A stretch of 5,124 nt of DNA. Origin: Chitinophagaceae bacterium (GTDB taxonomy: Bacteria > Bacteroidota > Bacteroidia > Chitinophagales > UBA10324). This document shows, one piece after another, positions 1 through 5,124 of the stretch. Position 1 is the first letter of the stretch; each line of letters opens with the position of its first letter. The stretch lies in NCBI GenBank assembly GCA_023251195.1, contig JAHEZG010000281.1, positions 1-5,124 on the forward strand, given 5' to 3'. The translations under genes were made by a program, and so were the position numbers. Under the pieces are notes generated by a model, which saw nothing but the letters and a program-made list of their open reading frames with translations, had not been told where the DNA came from and did not search any database.

Positions 1-1415
1 CATATGCCATGACCATTCAATCAAATGGAATGACAGTAGCTGTTGGCTACTTTTATGATGGTGATTTTAACAATCTGGTGGTTGCCCGTTACAAAACCGA
101 TGGCACACTTGATAATAGTTTTAACAGTAGCGGTATATACTCCGCATTAATCGGAAATAACAGTGTGCTTGATGCTGTAGTTATTCAACCCGATGGAAAA
201 ATTATTGCAGCAGGTACTTCTGATGATGATTTTCTGCTCATCCGCCTGAACAGTGATGGTACAGTTGACAACACTTTTGGCGCAGGTTCAGGTTATGTTA
301 CAACTGATTTTTCAGGCACCAGTGATTATGCATTTTCAATGGCTTTGCAAACCGATGGAAAAATAATTTTAGGCGGAACAACTTATGGAAGCTTTTATAA
401 TTATTGGGCTTTAGCTCGCTACAACAGCAATGGAACTTTGGATAATTCCTTCAGTGGTGATGGATTGATTACTGATACATTGGGAATATACGATAGTCAG
501 GTAAATGCAATTGCCATTCAATCAAACGGAAAAATTATTGCCGGCGGTTCATCTGCAAATACAACAGATATTGATTTCACTTTGGCGCGATACAACAGCA
601 ATGGAACACTTGATCCGGCTTTTAATGCTAACGGAATTTTAATTACTGATTTAGTGGGTTACAATGAAATGATCAACTCGCTGGCGCTCCAATCTGATGG
701 AAATATAATTGCGGCAGGTTACGCCAATAATGATTCGGACGATGATTTTGCTGTGGTCAGGTTTCATGCTGATGGAAGCTTTGACAGCACTTTTAATTCT
801 AACGGTATACAAATTACCGATCTGCTCTCTGATGACGAGAGCATACAGTCGGTAAAAATTCAACAAGATGGAAAAATTATAGCTGCGGGTTATGCTTATC
901 CAAACAGCAGCTATGTATTTGCATTGGCAAGATATAATACCAATGGCAGTTTTGATATCAGCTTTGGAAATGCCGGCATCGTAACCACCAATCTCAGAAA
1001 CAATGATGACGAAATTTATGGCAGCGGAATACAATCAGATGGGAAAATTGTAGTTGCAGGTTCATCGTATGACAATGCAACATCCACTTATGATTTTGCA
1101 GTTGCCCGGTACATTACCGGAACTGATGTTGGAATTCTTGATTTTAAATCATCCGTAAATTCTTGTTTAATTTCTCCAAATCCGATAACAGCTCAAACAC
1201 ACTTGCAATATGAATTATCCAAAACAGAAAATATTTCTGTTCAGCTTTTTGATGTACAGGGGAAATTGGTTTCTACCATTCTCAAAAACCAGAAACAACT
1301 TGAAGGCAAACACGAATTAACTATTCCAGTTAATAATCAAATGACTGCAGGAATTTATATGCTGAAAATTATTTCTGATAACGGACAGGTAAATATTAAA
1401 CTGGTGAAGGATTAA
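1..1415 (+). CDS. Delta-60 repeat protein with C-terminal T9SS sorting domain (5'-partial)
   Basis: The reading frame is already open at the left edge (codons from base 3 read Tyr-Ala), so the ATG at 9 is an internal Met and the true start and signal peptide lie outside. Residues below count from that Met. Residues 1-370 are seven consecutive delta-60 (DUF5122-type) repeats carrying the signature DGKIIAAG, then a DF.LARYN stretch, then DGTLDxxF and a GI.xTD turn. Such repeats are expected to fold as beta-propeller-like blades. Residues 387-468 form a T9SS type A sorting domain: it opens with SPNP (389-392), contains LFDVQGKLV and TAGIYMLKI, and ends VNIKLVKD. From family knowledge, this domain directs export across the outer membrane by the Por machinery, followed by cleavage and surface attachment or release. 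The ligand or function of the repeat region is unknown; adhesion or polymer binding is only a guess. The gene converges on the VOC gene with a 65-base gap, and I see no convincing terminator there. Confidence 0.93.
   Translation, partial: YAMTIQSNGMTVAVGYFYDGDFNNLVVARYKTDGTLDNSFNSSGIYSALIGNNSVLDAVVIQPDGKIIAAGTSDDDFLLIRLNSDGTVDNTFGAGSGYVTTDFSGTSDYAFSMALQTDGKIILGGTTYGSFYNYWALARYNSNGTLDNSFSGDGLITDTLGIYDSQVNAIAIQSNGKIIAGGSSANTTDIDFTLARYNSNGTLDPAFNANGILITDLVGYNEMINSLALQSDGNIIAAGYANNDSDDDFAVVRFHADGSFDSTFNSNGIQITDLLSDDESIQSVKIQQDGKIIAAGYAYPNSSYVFALARYNTNGSFDISFGNAGIVTTNLRNNDDEIYGSGIQSDGKIVVAGSSYDNATSTYDFAVARYITGTDVGILDFKSSVNSCLISPNPITAQTHLQYELSKTENISVQLFDVQGKLVSTILKNQKQLEGKHELTIPVNNQMTAGIYMLKIISDNGQVNIKLVKD
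3..1118 (+). repeat. Tandem delta-60 coding repeats (about 171-bp unit)
   Basis: Seven diverged copies run head to tail inside the gene. The conserved D/N-G pair of the signature falls at residues 6, 62, 116, 173, 230, 287 and 344 (counted from the Met at base 9). The spacing is therefore 56, 54, 57, 57, 57 and 57 residues, or about 171 bp per unit. The last copy is incomplete: it keeps SDGKIVVAG and DFAVARY but lacks the DGTLDxxF half and runs into the linker before the sorting domain. The copies are similar mainly in protein, with scattered DNA identity such as gatggaaaaattatt, so the array looks old rather than recently expanded. More copies probably lie upstream of the window. Confidence 0.88.
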
Positions 1416-1480
1416 GAATTATTACACCATAGTAGCCTTGACTGCATAAAAATTTTACTGTAATACCTGGCTCAGTTTTT

Positions 1481-1849
1481 TTATTTCAGCGAATGCAAAG
1501 CCAACTTGTTTCCCTCTGTATCTATAAAGTGTGCCATGAAACCATTTGCACCAATTGCGCTTTTTGGAAAAATCACTTTGCCTCCTGCAGCTTCCACTTT
1601 TGACAAGGAAATACTTAAATCTTCGCCGCCATTCAAATAAATTAATGTTCCTTTTGTTGATGGTTCAAATCCAGCACCTTGCACTATTCCGCCGGTTACT
1701 CCATTGCGCATATCTCCCGGTAACAACCCATACTTATATTCAGGGTGAGGCATTACCTGAATGGGTTCACCTAAAATTGTTTCGTAAAAAGTTTTTGCAC
1801 GCTCAAAATTCAACACAGGAATTTCGAACCAGTTAATTGCATTTTTCAT
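1481..1849 (-). CDS. VOC family protein (glyoxalase/bleomycin-resistance fold)
   Basis: This is a 122-residue protein, a normal size for a single-chain VOC protein. Two beta-alpha-beta-beta-beta modules can be seen. The first opens with INWFEIPVLNFERAKTFYETILG (residues 5-27, the usual strand plus helix with an FYE motif) and runs to GGIVQG (53-58). The second has GTLIYLN (67-73), the helix LSISLSKVEAAGGKVI (78-93) and the closing strands GFMAHFIDTEGNKLALHS (103-120). VOC proteins include glyoxalases, dioxygenases and antibiotic-binding proteins. The possible metal ligands cannot be assigned confidently here, so no substrate is claimed. I chose the ATG at 1849 because the family homology begins right there. 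The frame stays open to a TTG at 1930, but that 27-residue extension is low-complexity and runs into an intergenic repeat. The leader is A/T-rich with no clear Shine-Dalgarno site. The gene appears to be monocistronic. Confidence 0.88.
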   Translation of the reverse strand: MKNAINWFEIPVLNFERAKTFYETILGEPIQVMPHPEYKYGLLPGDMRNGVTGGIVQGAGFEPSTKGTLIYLNGGEDLSISLSKVEAAGGKVIFPKSAIGANGFMAHFIDTEGNKLALHSLK

Positions 1850-1900
1850 ACAGTTTTTTTTATTTAAAATAAAATTTATGCTTGGAATCATTCCGGAAAA

Positions 1901-2038
1901 TAGACTTCTTCGAAAAAAAACACTTAACAAGTTCAGTGTGACATTGCCGCTATTTAATACTGTCAGTCTTTGTCATTCTGAGATTGCCGAAGAAATGTAG
2001 AAGTCAGTACCCCTCAAAGCATTTCCCTGAGAAGTCTA
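1901..2038. repeat. Degenerate intergenic inverted-repeat element (about 138 bp)
   Basis: This non-coding block is built from two nested inverted repeats. The outer ends are tagacttct (1901-1909) and agaagtcta (2030-2038), a perfect 9-bp pair. Inside, 1923-1943 (cttaacaagttcagtgtgac plus one base) and 1971-1992 (tgtcattctgagattgccga plus two bases) are imperfect inverted copies sharing the pattern CTT..CAA..TCAG..TGACA. From memory, both inner halves resemble widespread bacterial intergenic repeats of the forms CTTCGACAAGCTCAGTGTG and TGTCATTCTGAGCG-AG. This is a recollection of a pattern, not a database result. The element lies upstream of the VOC gene and is probably a decayed, non-autonomous repeat. 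Confidence 0.5.
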
Positions 2039-2064
2039 ATAAAAAAATATTTCACTTTTATTTT

Positions 2065-2100
2065 AAAAATCATCCATGAAATAAATTCAGTATGATTTTT
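2065..2100 (-). terminator. Possible intrinsic terminator of the thioredoxin-like gene
   Basis: A perfect 9-bp inverted repeat, aaaaatcat (2065-2073) and atgattttt (2092-2100), begins 19 bases beyond the stop codon of the thioredoxin-like gene. Inside it a second 4-bp stem (tgaa 2077-2080, ttca 2086-2089) closes a 5-base loop. Read on the minus strand, the second arm ends in five T, which could act as the U-tract. The stem is very AT-rich and therefore weak. Confidence 0.4.
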
Positions 2101-2119
2101 TCAGAAACAAAAACAGTAC

Positions 2120-2581
2120 TTATTTTTTCTTCAAAAATCCTTTTGCAGTTTCAATCCAAATGGTTGGTCCGCCAGCCAGGTATCCTGTTTGACCTAGTTT
2201 TTCATAAGTAATTTTTCCATCGGTTTTTGTTGCATTCACAAACCAAACGGTTGGATATCCCTGAACAACAAACTCTTGTTGCAACTTATTATTCTGCGAT
2301 TGAATTTCAGGTGTCAGAACAGTTTTACGGGGGAAATCTACTTCCACCAACACCACATTTGCTTTTGCCCAGGCAGCGAATTCAGGCAATTTAAAAACTT
2401 CATCCTGCAAACGATGGCACCATCCGCACCAGTCACTGCCGGTAAAAAAAAGCAGCAATGGTTTCTTCGTTTGCTTTGATACTTCAATTGCTTTATCAAG
2501 GTTATTATACCAAACTAATTCCTGTGCCTTTAAAGCACATGAACCACTTATGAGTAAAACAAACAACAGTATTTTTTTCAT
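2120..2581 (-). CDS. Exported thioredoxin-family protein (WCGWC active site)
   Basis: This is a 153-residue protein starting at the ATG at 2581. Residues 1-20 look like a signal peptide: MKK, a hydrophobic core LLFVLLISGS, then a probable signal peptidase I site around ALKAQ-E. Cys14 lies in SGSC, which does not fit a lipobox well, so a periplasmic soluble protein is favoured over a lipoprotein. The rest is a thioredoxin fold of the thioredoxin_7/thioredoxin-like type: strand PLLLFFTGSD (41-50), active site W51-C52-G53-W54-C55 followed by H56, strand NVVLVEVDF (75-83), the cis-proline loop GYPT (108-111) and strand VWFV (112-115). Both redox cysteines are present, so it should exchange disulfides in the periplasm; whether it reduces, oxidises or isomerises cannot be read from the sequence. 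There is no cytochrome-maturation or Dsb gene beside it to name a partner. It appears to be transcribed alone. Confidence 0.92.
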   Translation of the reverse strand: MKKILLFVLLISGSCALKAQELVWYNNLDKAIEVSKQTKKPLLLFFTGSDWCGWCHRLQDEVFKLPEFAAWAKANVVLVEVDFPRKTVLTPEIQSQNNKLQQEFVVQGYPTVWFVNATKTDGKITYEKLGQTGYLAGGPTIWIETAKGFLKKK

Positions 2582-2595
2582 GATTTAATTTTTAG

Positions 2596-2626
2596 CAAGT
2601 TTAGTGCAATTCATTGAAATCGTAAA
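2596..2626 (-). promoter_or_regulatory. Possible Bacteroidota-type promoter for the thioredoxin-like gene
   Basis: On the minus strand, TTTA (2626-2623) is followed after 19 bases by TAAACTTG (2603-2596). The known Bacteroidota pattern is TTTG, 19-21 bases, TAnnTTTG, so each box has one mismatch. The -7 box ends 14 bases before the ATG, which would give a very short leader; this weakens the call. Confidence 0.33.
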
Positions 2627-2645
2627 CTCCATTAATCTTTACCTT

Positions 2646-2869
2646 TTACTCATCCAATCCATTGTTGTTCGGTTTTCGTTGCGCCATCATTTTCAGGCTT
2701 CAAACTTCCAGTTGAGCTCTGCTAAGATTATATGACTTTCTTTTTTCAACGGTCTTCTTGATGTATTCGTTTATCTTTTTGTTTTATAGGTATTCATGAA
2801 CTCCGCTTCGCTCCATTTGTCTTCGCCTTTGCAGCCGAGTTTTTGCGAATAGTACGGCTTTAAGTCATA
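2646..2869 (-). pseudogene. Decayed coding remnant, one frameshift and one in-frame stop, family not recognised
   Basis: Between the thioredoxin gene and the palindromic element, two minus-strand frames give protein-like sequence that joins into one chain. The first (2869 to a TAA at 2773-2771) begins YDLKPYYSQKLGCKGED, continues KWSEAEFMNTYKTK and then stops. Going back one base within the run of five A at 2781-2777 enters the second frame, which reads KINEYIKKTVEKRK, then SYNLSRAQLEV, then a TGA at 2702-2700, then SLKMMAQRKPNNNGLDE and a TAA at 2648-2646. One lost A in that run would explain the shift. There is no start codon or ribosome site upstream, and a stop lies at 2872-2870, so only the 3' part of a gene would remain. 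The charged, lysine-rich, aromatic-containing composition is unlike that of random AT-rich DNA. I do not recognise the family. Confidence 0.4.
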
Positions 2870-2892
2870 TTATTTATTTCATCTCAGCTGTA

Positions 2893-3110
2893 AGCCACTA
2901 CTGTTCGAAACCTCGTAGTTAATCCCAAAGGGATGATATGATTGTAGAAAGAAAGAATGTTGCAACAAAAGGAACCCCGAAGGGATGACACAATATTGGA
3001 CAAAACTATATCACCCCTTCGGGTTTATGTGTTTTCTTGTTTTAGTTTAATTACAATCATTTCATCCCTTCGGGATTTGTTTGTGATTCATGTTTCGAAA
3101 AGTAGTGGCT
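2893..3110. repeat. MITE/REPIN-like palindromic element with 19-bp terminal inverted repeats
   Basis: The ends are AGCCACTACTGTTCGAAAC (2893-2911) and its inverse (3092-3110), matching at 18 of 19 bases. Inside is a second inverted pair of 26 bp (2921-2946 and 3052-3077), matching at 24 of 26. Each arm contains a short hairpin of five stem bases, ATCCC-nnn-GGGAT, followed by GA.ATGATTGTA. A third pair lies further in: CCCGAAGGGATGA (2976-2988) and TCACCCCTTCGGG (3011-3023). All three pairs are centred within about 2 bases of position 3000, and the spacing from outer to inner CCC motif is 52 bases on the left and 51 on the right. There is no coding capacity for a transposase. A GTAG sits at 2915-2918, just before the left hairpin, as in REP sequences, but not on the right. 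No target-site duplication is evident. The likely nature is a non-autonomous element mobilised in trans; the mobilising enzyme is inferred only. Confidence 0.75.
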
Positions 3111-3217
3111 GCAATACAAAAAGAGACGAACGGGGATTAATGCTTCAGTTTATTCTTTTTTAAAAAATAAAAAATTATGATGCAGGATTTTACATTCACC
3201 AAAATTTTTTTTAGAAA

Positions 3218-3943
3218 ATGAAAAAAAGACAACTGACCATTTTGATACTGATTGCCTCCTGTTTTATAGTATTTAATTCAGCCAAGGGGCAATCAAAGAG
3301 TGATTTGAATGGTAGTTTTTTTCAAATCGGAATAAATTATTTTATGCCAAGTAAACCCGGTTTGGCAAATTATCTGATTGAATTTTCAGACTCATTAAAT
3401 TTTGCGTCACCATTTTCGTTATCCCGTGGTCAGGGAATAACATTGGGATTTACCAATCATAAAAATTCATTCGAGTTCAATGCATCAGGTGATCTGATGT
3501 GGTCACACGATTATCAGAATGCCGGTGATACAATAGCAGGCACAATTGCCACTACAGATATTAATCTGAATTTCGGAGCTAATTTTTTTCCGGTGCGCTG
3601 GTTATTTGTCGGAGGAAATTTGAGTATATGCAATGGAAGTGAAAAATATAAAGCAGGTAATCAATCTTCAACCGTACTATTAGAATCGCAAGGCGATGGG
3701 TTCAGTAATATTTTTAACGGTTATTCAATAGGTGCTAAAGCGCAGGCTGGTTTTAATATTAATGTTTCAAGAAAAAATGAATTTAACACCTACCTGCGGC
3801 TTTTTGCATTTTATGAATATGGATTAACTGCGTATGATTTTTATAAAACCTTTGAGCACCGTATGAAAAATTATTCGGGAAATAAAAAAACCAAACTCTA
3901 TTATCCGGGCATCACACTTTTGATGCAATTCAGAGGAAACTAA
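3218..3943 (+). CDS. Exported hypothetical protein, probable outer-membrane beta-barrel
   Basis: This is a 241-residue protein I cannot assign to a named family. Residues 1-25 are a signal peptide: MKKRQ, hydrophobic core LTILILIASCFIVF, probable cleavage at SAKGQ-S. The mature part shows repeated alternating hydrophobic and polar stretches with aromatic girdles, typical of transmembrane beta-strands: FFQIGINYFM (34-43), GITLGF (73-78) with SFEFNASGDLMW (84-95), INLNFGANFF (115-124) with WLFVGGNLSI (128-137), YSIGAKAQAGFNINV (169-183), TYLRLFAFYEYGL (191-203) and YYPGITLLMQF (228-238). The chain ends shortly after that last aromatic-rich strand, as in many outer-membrane barrels. An 8-strand porin-like or OmpW/OmpA-barrel-like shape would fit the length, but the strand count is my estimate. 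It stands alone, 108 bases after the palindromic element and convergent with the cyclase gene. The ATG follows an A-rich leader with no strong ribosome site. Confidence 0.75.
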   Translation: MKKRQLTILILIASCFIVFNSAKGQSKSDLNGSFFQIGINYFMPSKPGLANYLIEFSDSLNFASPFSLSRGQGITLGFTNHKNSFEFNASGDLMWSHDYQNAGDTIAGTIATTDINLNFGANFFPVRWLFVGGNLSICNGSEKYKAGNQSSTVLLESQGDGFSNIFNGYSIGAKAQAGFNINVSRKNEFNTYLRLFAFYEYGLTAYDFYKTFEHRMKNYSGNKKTKLYYPGITLLMQFRGN

Positions 3944-3976
3944 ATCAATATTATTTTTGGGAAATGATTTTGTGTT

Positions 3977-4017
3977 TAGTGCTGGAAATTGAAATATTCA
4001 ATCAAAAAAACGCACTA
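3977..4017. terminator. Nested inverted repeat between convergent genes, possible weak terminator
   Basis: Two stems are nested: tagtgc (3977-3982) with gcacta (4012-4017), and attgaa (3988-3993) with ttcaat (3997-4002) around a 3-base loop. The structure lies in the 109-base gap where the barrel gene and the cyclase gene converge, so it could stop transcription from either side. No proper T-run follows on either strand, which makes this a weak call. Confidence 0.25.
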
Positions 4018-4052
4018 TAATTTCGAAGAAAAAAAATTAACAGGTGCATGCT

Positions 4053-5124
4053 TTATGCATTCGCTTCAACAAAGTACATATCAATCTCTCCCTTATTCTT
4101 CGCTTGAATTTTTCCGCGGTGTGTGCAGGTGAATTTTTCTTTTACTAATTCATAAGTGCTTCCGCTGATGTTTACTTTTCCTGCTTCGCCGCTTGATTCC
4201 ATTCGTGATGCAATGTTTACTGTATCGCCCCATATATCGTAAGCGAATTTTTTTACTCCCACAATTCCGGCAACAACGGGACCGGTATGGATGCCGATTC
4301 GTATTTCAAATATTTCTTTGCCATCACTTTTTCTTTTTGCTAAATGTTGCTGCATGAAATTTTGAATTTCCATTGCTGCACTTACTACATCGGTTGCGTT
4401 TGTTTTATTCATAACTGGCAATCCGCCTGCACACATATAAGCGTCACCAATTGTTTTTATTTTTTCAATGTTGTGTTTTGAAATGATTTCATCGAATGCT
4501 TTGAAGCAACAATGAATTTCCGCAACCAATTCAGAAGGAGAAAGTAGTTCAGAGATTTTAGTAAAGTTTTTAAAATCAGTGAACATAACTGTTACATCAT
4601 CAAACTGTTTTGCATCGGCACTTCCTTTTGCTTTTAATTCTTCGGCAACTTCTGATGGAAGAATGTTGAGCAATAATTCATCACTTAATTTTTTCCCTTT
4701 CTTAATTCTGTTTCGTTGTGTGAAAAAGACTACTGCAAAAAGCATAACAACAATAAATCCAACAATGAATCCATTACTGATTAGTTTTTGTCTTGTTATT
4801 TTTTCTTCCGCTATTGCATCTTTCTTTTCCTGTTCCTTCTTCATAACTGCTGTGCGTTTGTCATACTCATACTGAAACTGATTTTGCAACGAGACCTTTC
4901 TGTTCTTTTCGTTCTGCACACTGTCGCGCATTAACACATAAACATCATTCATCTCCAACGCATTTTTCCAATCGCCTTTTGCGCGATATAATTTCTGAAG
5001 GTTACCTGCCGCATTGCGAATGTCAGCAGGGTATCCGAGTTCCTTTGCTGTTTCAAATGAGCGATGTAGCAGTGCATCCGCCTTCGAAATATTTTTCAGT
5101 GCGAGATAAGCACTACCCAGAAGA
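4053..5124 (-). CDS. TPR-transmembrane class III adenylate cyclase (5'-partial)
   Basis: The frame runs off the right edge; the TTG at 4958 is an internal leucine codon. Residues are counted from the first whole codon (5123); 356 are visible. Residues 1-65 are TPR helices (AYLALKNISKADALLHRSF, then AAGNLQKLYRAKGDWKNALE). Residues 70-115 are a charged coiled coil. Residues 115-135 are one membrane helix (ISNGFIVGFIVVMLFAVVFF). Residues 148-164 (DELLLNILPSEVAEELK) are the conserved cyclase linker. Residues 172-355 are the catalytic domain. The metal-binding Asp183 (MFTDFKNFT) and Asp227 (TIGDAYM) are 44 apart, as in mammalian cyclases. Lys223 (KIKTIGD) and Asp296 (YDIWGD) are the adenine-selecting pair; guanylate cyclases usually have Glu and Cys. 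Asn303 and Arg307 (VNIASRM) are the transition-state residues. It should therefore make cAMP from ATP, in the cytoplasm and probably as a homodimer, with the TPR part sensing outside the inner membrane. That signal is unknown. Confidence 0.93.
   Translation of the reverse strand, partial: LLGSAYLALKNISKADALLHRSFETAKELGYPADIRNAAGNLQKLYRAKGDWKNALEMNDVYVLMRDSVQNEKNRKVSLQNQFQYEYDKRTAVMKKEQEKKDAIAEEKITRQKLISNGFIVGFIVVMLFAVVFFTQRNRIKKGKKLSDELLLNILPSEVAEELKAKGSADAKQFDDVTVMFTDFKNFTKISELLSPSELVAEIHCCFKAFDEIISKHNIEKIKTIGDAYMCAGGLPVMNKTNATDVVSAAMEIQNFMQQHLAKRKSDGKEIFEIRIGIHTGPVVAGIVGVKKFAYDIWGDTVNIASRMESSGEAGKVNISGSTYELVKEKFTCTHRGKIQAKNKGEIDMYFVEANA

Noticed and set aside
651..1034. Minus-strand open frame of 127 codons opposite the delta-60 gene
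   Set aside because: It is antisense to a clear repeat-protein coding region and follows its codon periodicity; no protein features.
1447..1457. taaaaatttta dyad between the first two genes as a terminator
   Set aside because: Only five AT pairs with a one-base loop; it cannot form a stable hairpin.
1546..1836. Plus-strand open frame of 96 codons opposite the VOC gene
   Set aside because: Antisense shadow; the minus-strand frame carries the recognisable VOC fold.
1850..1930. 27-residue N-terminal extension of the VOC gene from a TTG at 1930
   Set aside because: The extension is low-complexity, overlaps the intergenic inverted-repeat element, and family homology begins exactly at the ATG at 1849.
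2276..2479. Plus-strand open frame of 67 codons opposite the thioredoxin-like gene
   Set aside because: Antisense to a conserved thioredoxin active-site region, with no ribosome site or homology.
2730..2870. Inverted 9-bp pair atatgactt/aagtcatat flanking the coding remnant
   Set aside because: It is a single AT-rich pair 123 bases apart, both arms lie within the protein-like frames, and there is no further inner symmetry; probably chance.
2893..3110. A CRISPR array suggested by repeated CCCGAAGGG motifs
   Set aside because: The motifs come in opposite orientations around one centre, only four are present, and there are no equal-length direct repeats or spacers.
2957..3163. Plus-strand open frame of 68 codons
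   Set aside because: It lies almost wholly inside the palindromic element; its sequence is dictated by the inverted repeats and looks like no protein.
4579..4875. Plus-strand open frame of 98 codons opposite the cyclase
   Set aside because: Antisense shadow of the membrane and linker region of the cyclase; its hydrophobic and serine-rich look comes from the opposite-strand codons.

Overview
The window looks like an ordinary chromosomal stretch from a member of the Bacteroidota, probably an environmental one. The reasons are an AT-rich genome with A-rich leaders in place of clear Shine-Dalgarno sites, a delta-60 repeat protein ending in a type IX secretion (T9SS) sorting domain, a TPR/transmembrane/class III cyclase protein of a kind common in that phylum, and one promoter-like site close to the Bacteroidota -33/-7 consensus. 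The genus cannot be told from the sequence.

Layout, left to right. (1) 1-1415, plus strand: 3' part of a secreted delta-60 repeat protein with a C-terminal T9SS domain; its start lies outside the window. (2) 1481-1849, minus: a small VOC (glyoxalase-fold) protein, converging on gene 1. (3) 1850-2119: intergenic, holding a degenerate inverted-repeat element (1901-2038) and a weak terminator-like hairpin (2065-2100). (4) 2120-2581, minus: an exported thioredoxin-like protein with a WCGWC active site. (5) 2582-3217: 636 bases with no intact gene. It holds a possible promoter for the thioredoxin gene, a decayed minus-strand coding remnant with one frameshift and one in-frame stop (2646-2869), and a strongly palindromic element of about 218 bp with 19-bp terminal inverted repeats (2893-3110). 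(6) 3218-3943, plus: an exported, probably beta-barrel outer-membrane protein of unknown function. (7) 4053-5124, minus: 3' part of a TPR-coiled coil-transmembrane-class III nucleotide cyclase with the residue pattern of an adenylate cyclase; its start lies beyond the right edge.

The genes do not form an operon. Orientations alternate and the gaps are filled with repeats, so a shared pathway is not supported. Three of the five genes encode exported products and one a membrane signalling enzyme. No multi-gene defence, mobile or metabolic system is visible. The most unusual material is the intergenic DNA at 2646-3110, where a small palindromic element lies beside a dead gene fragment.
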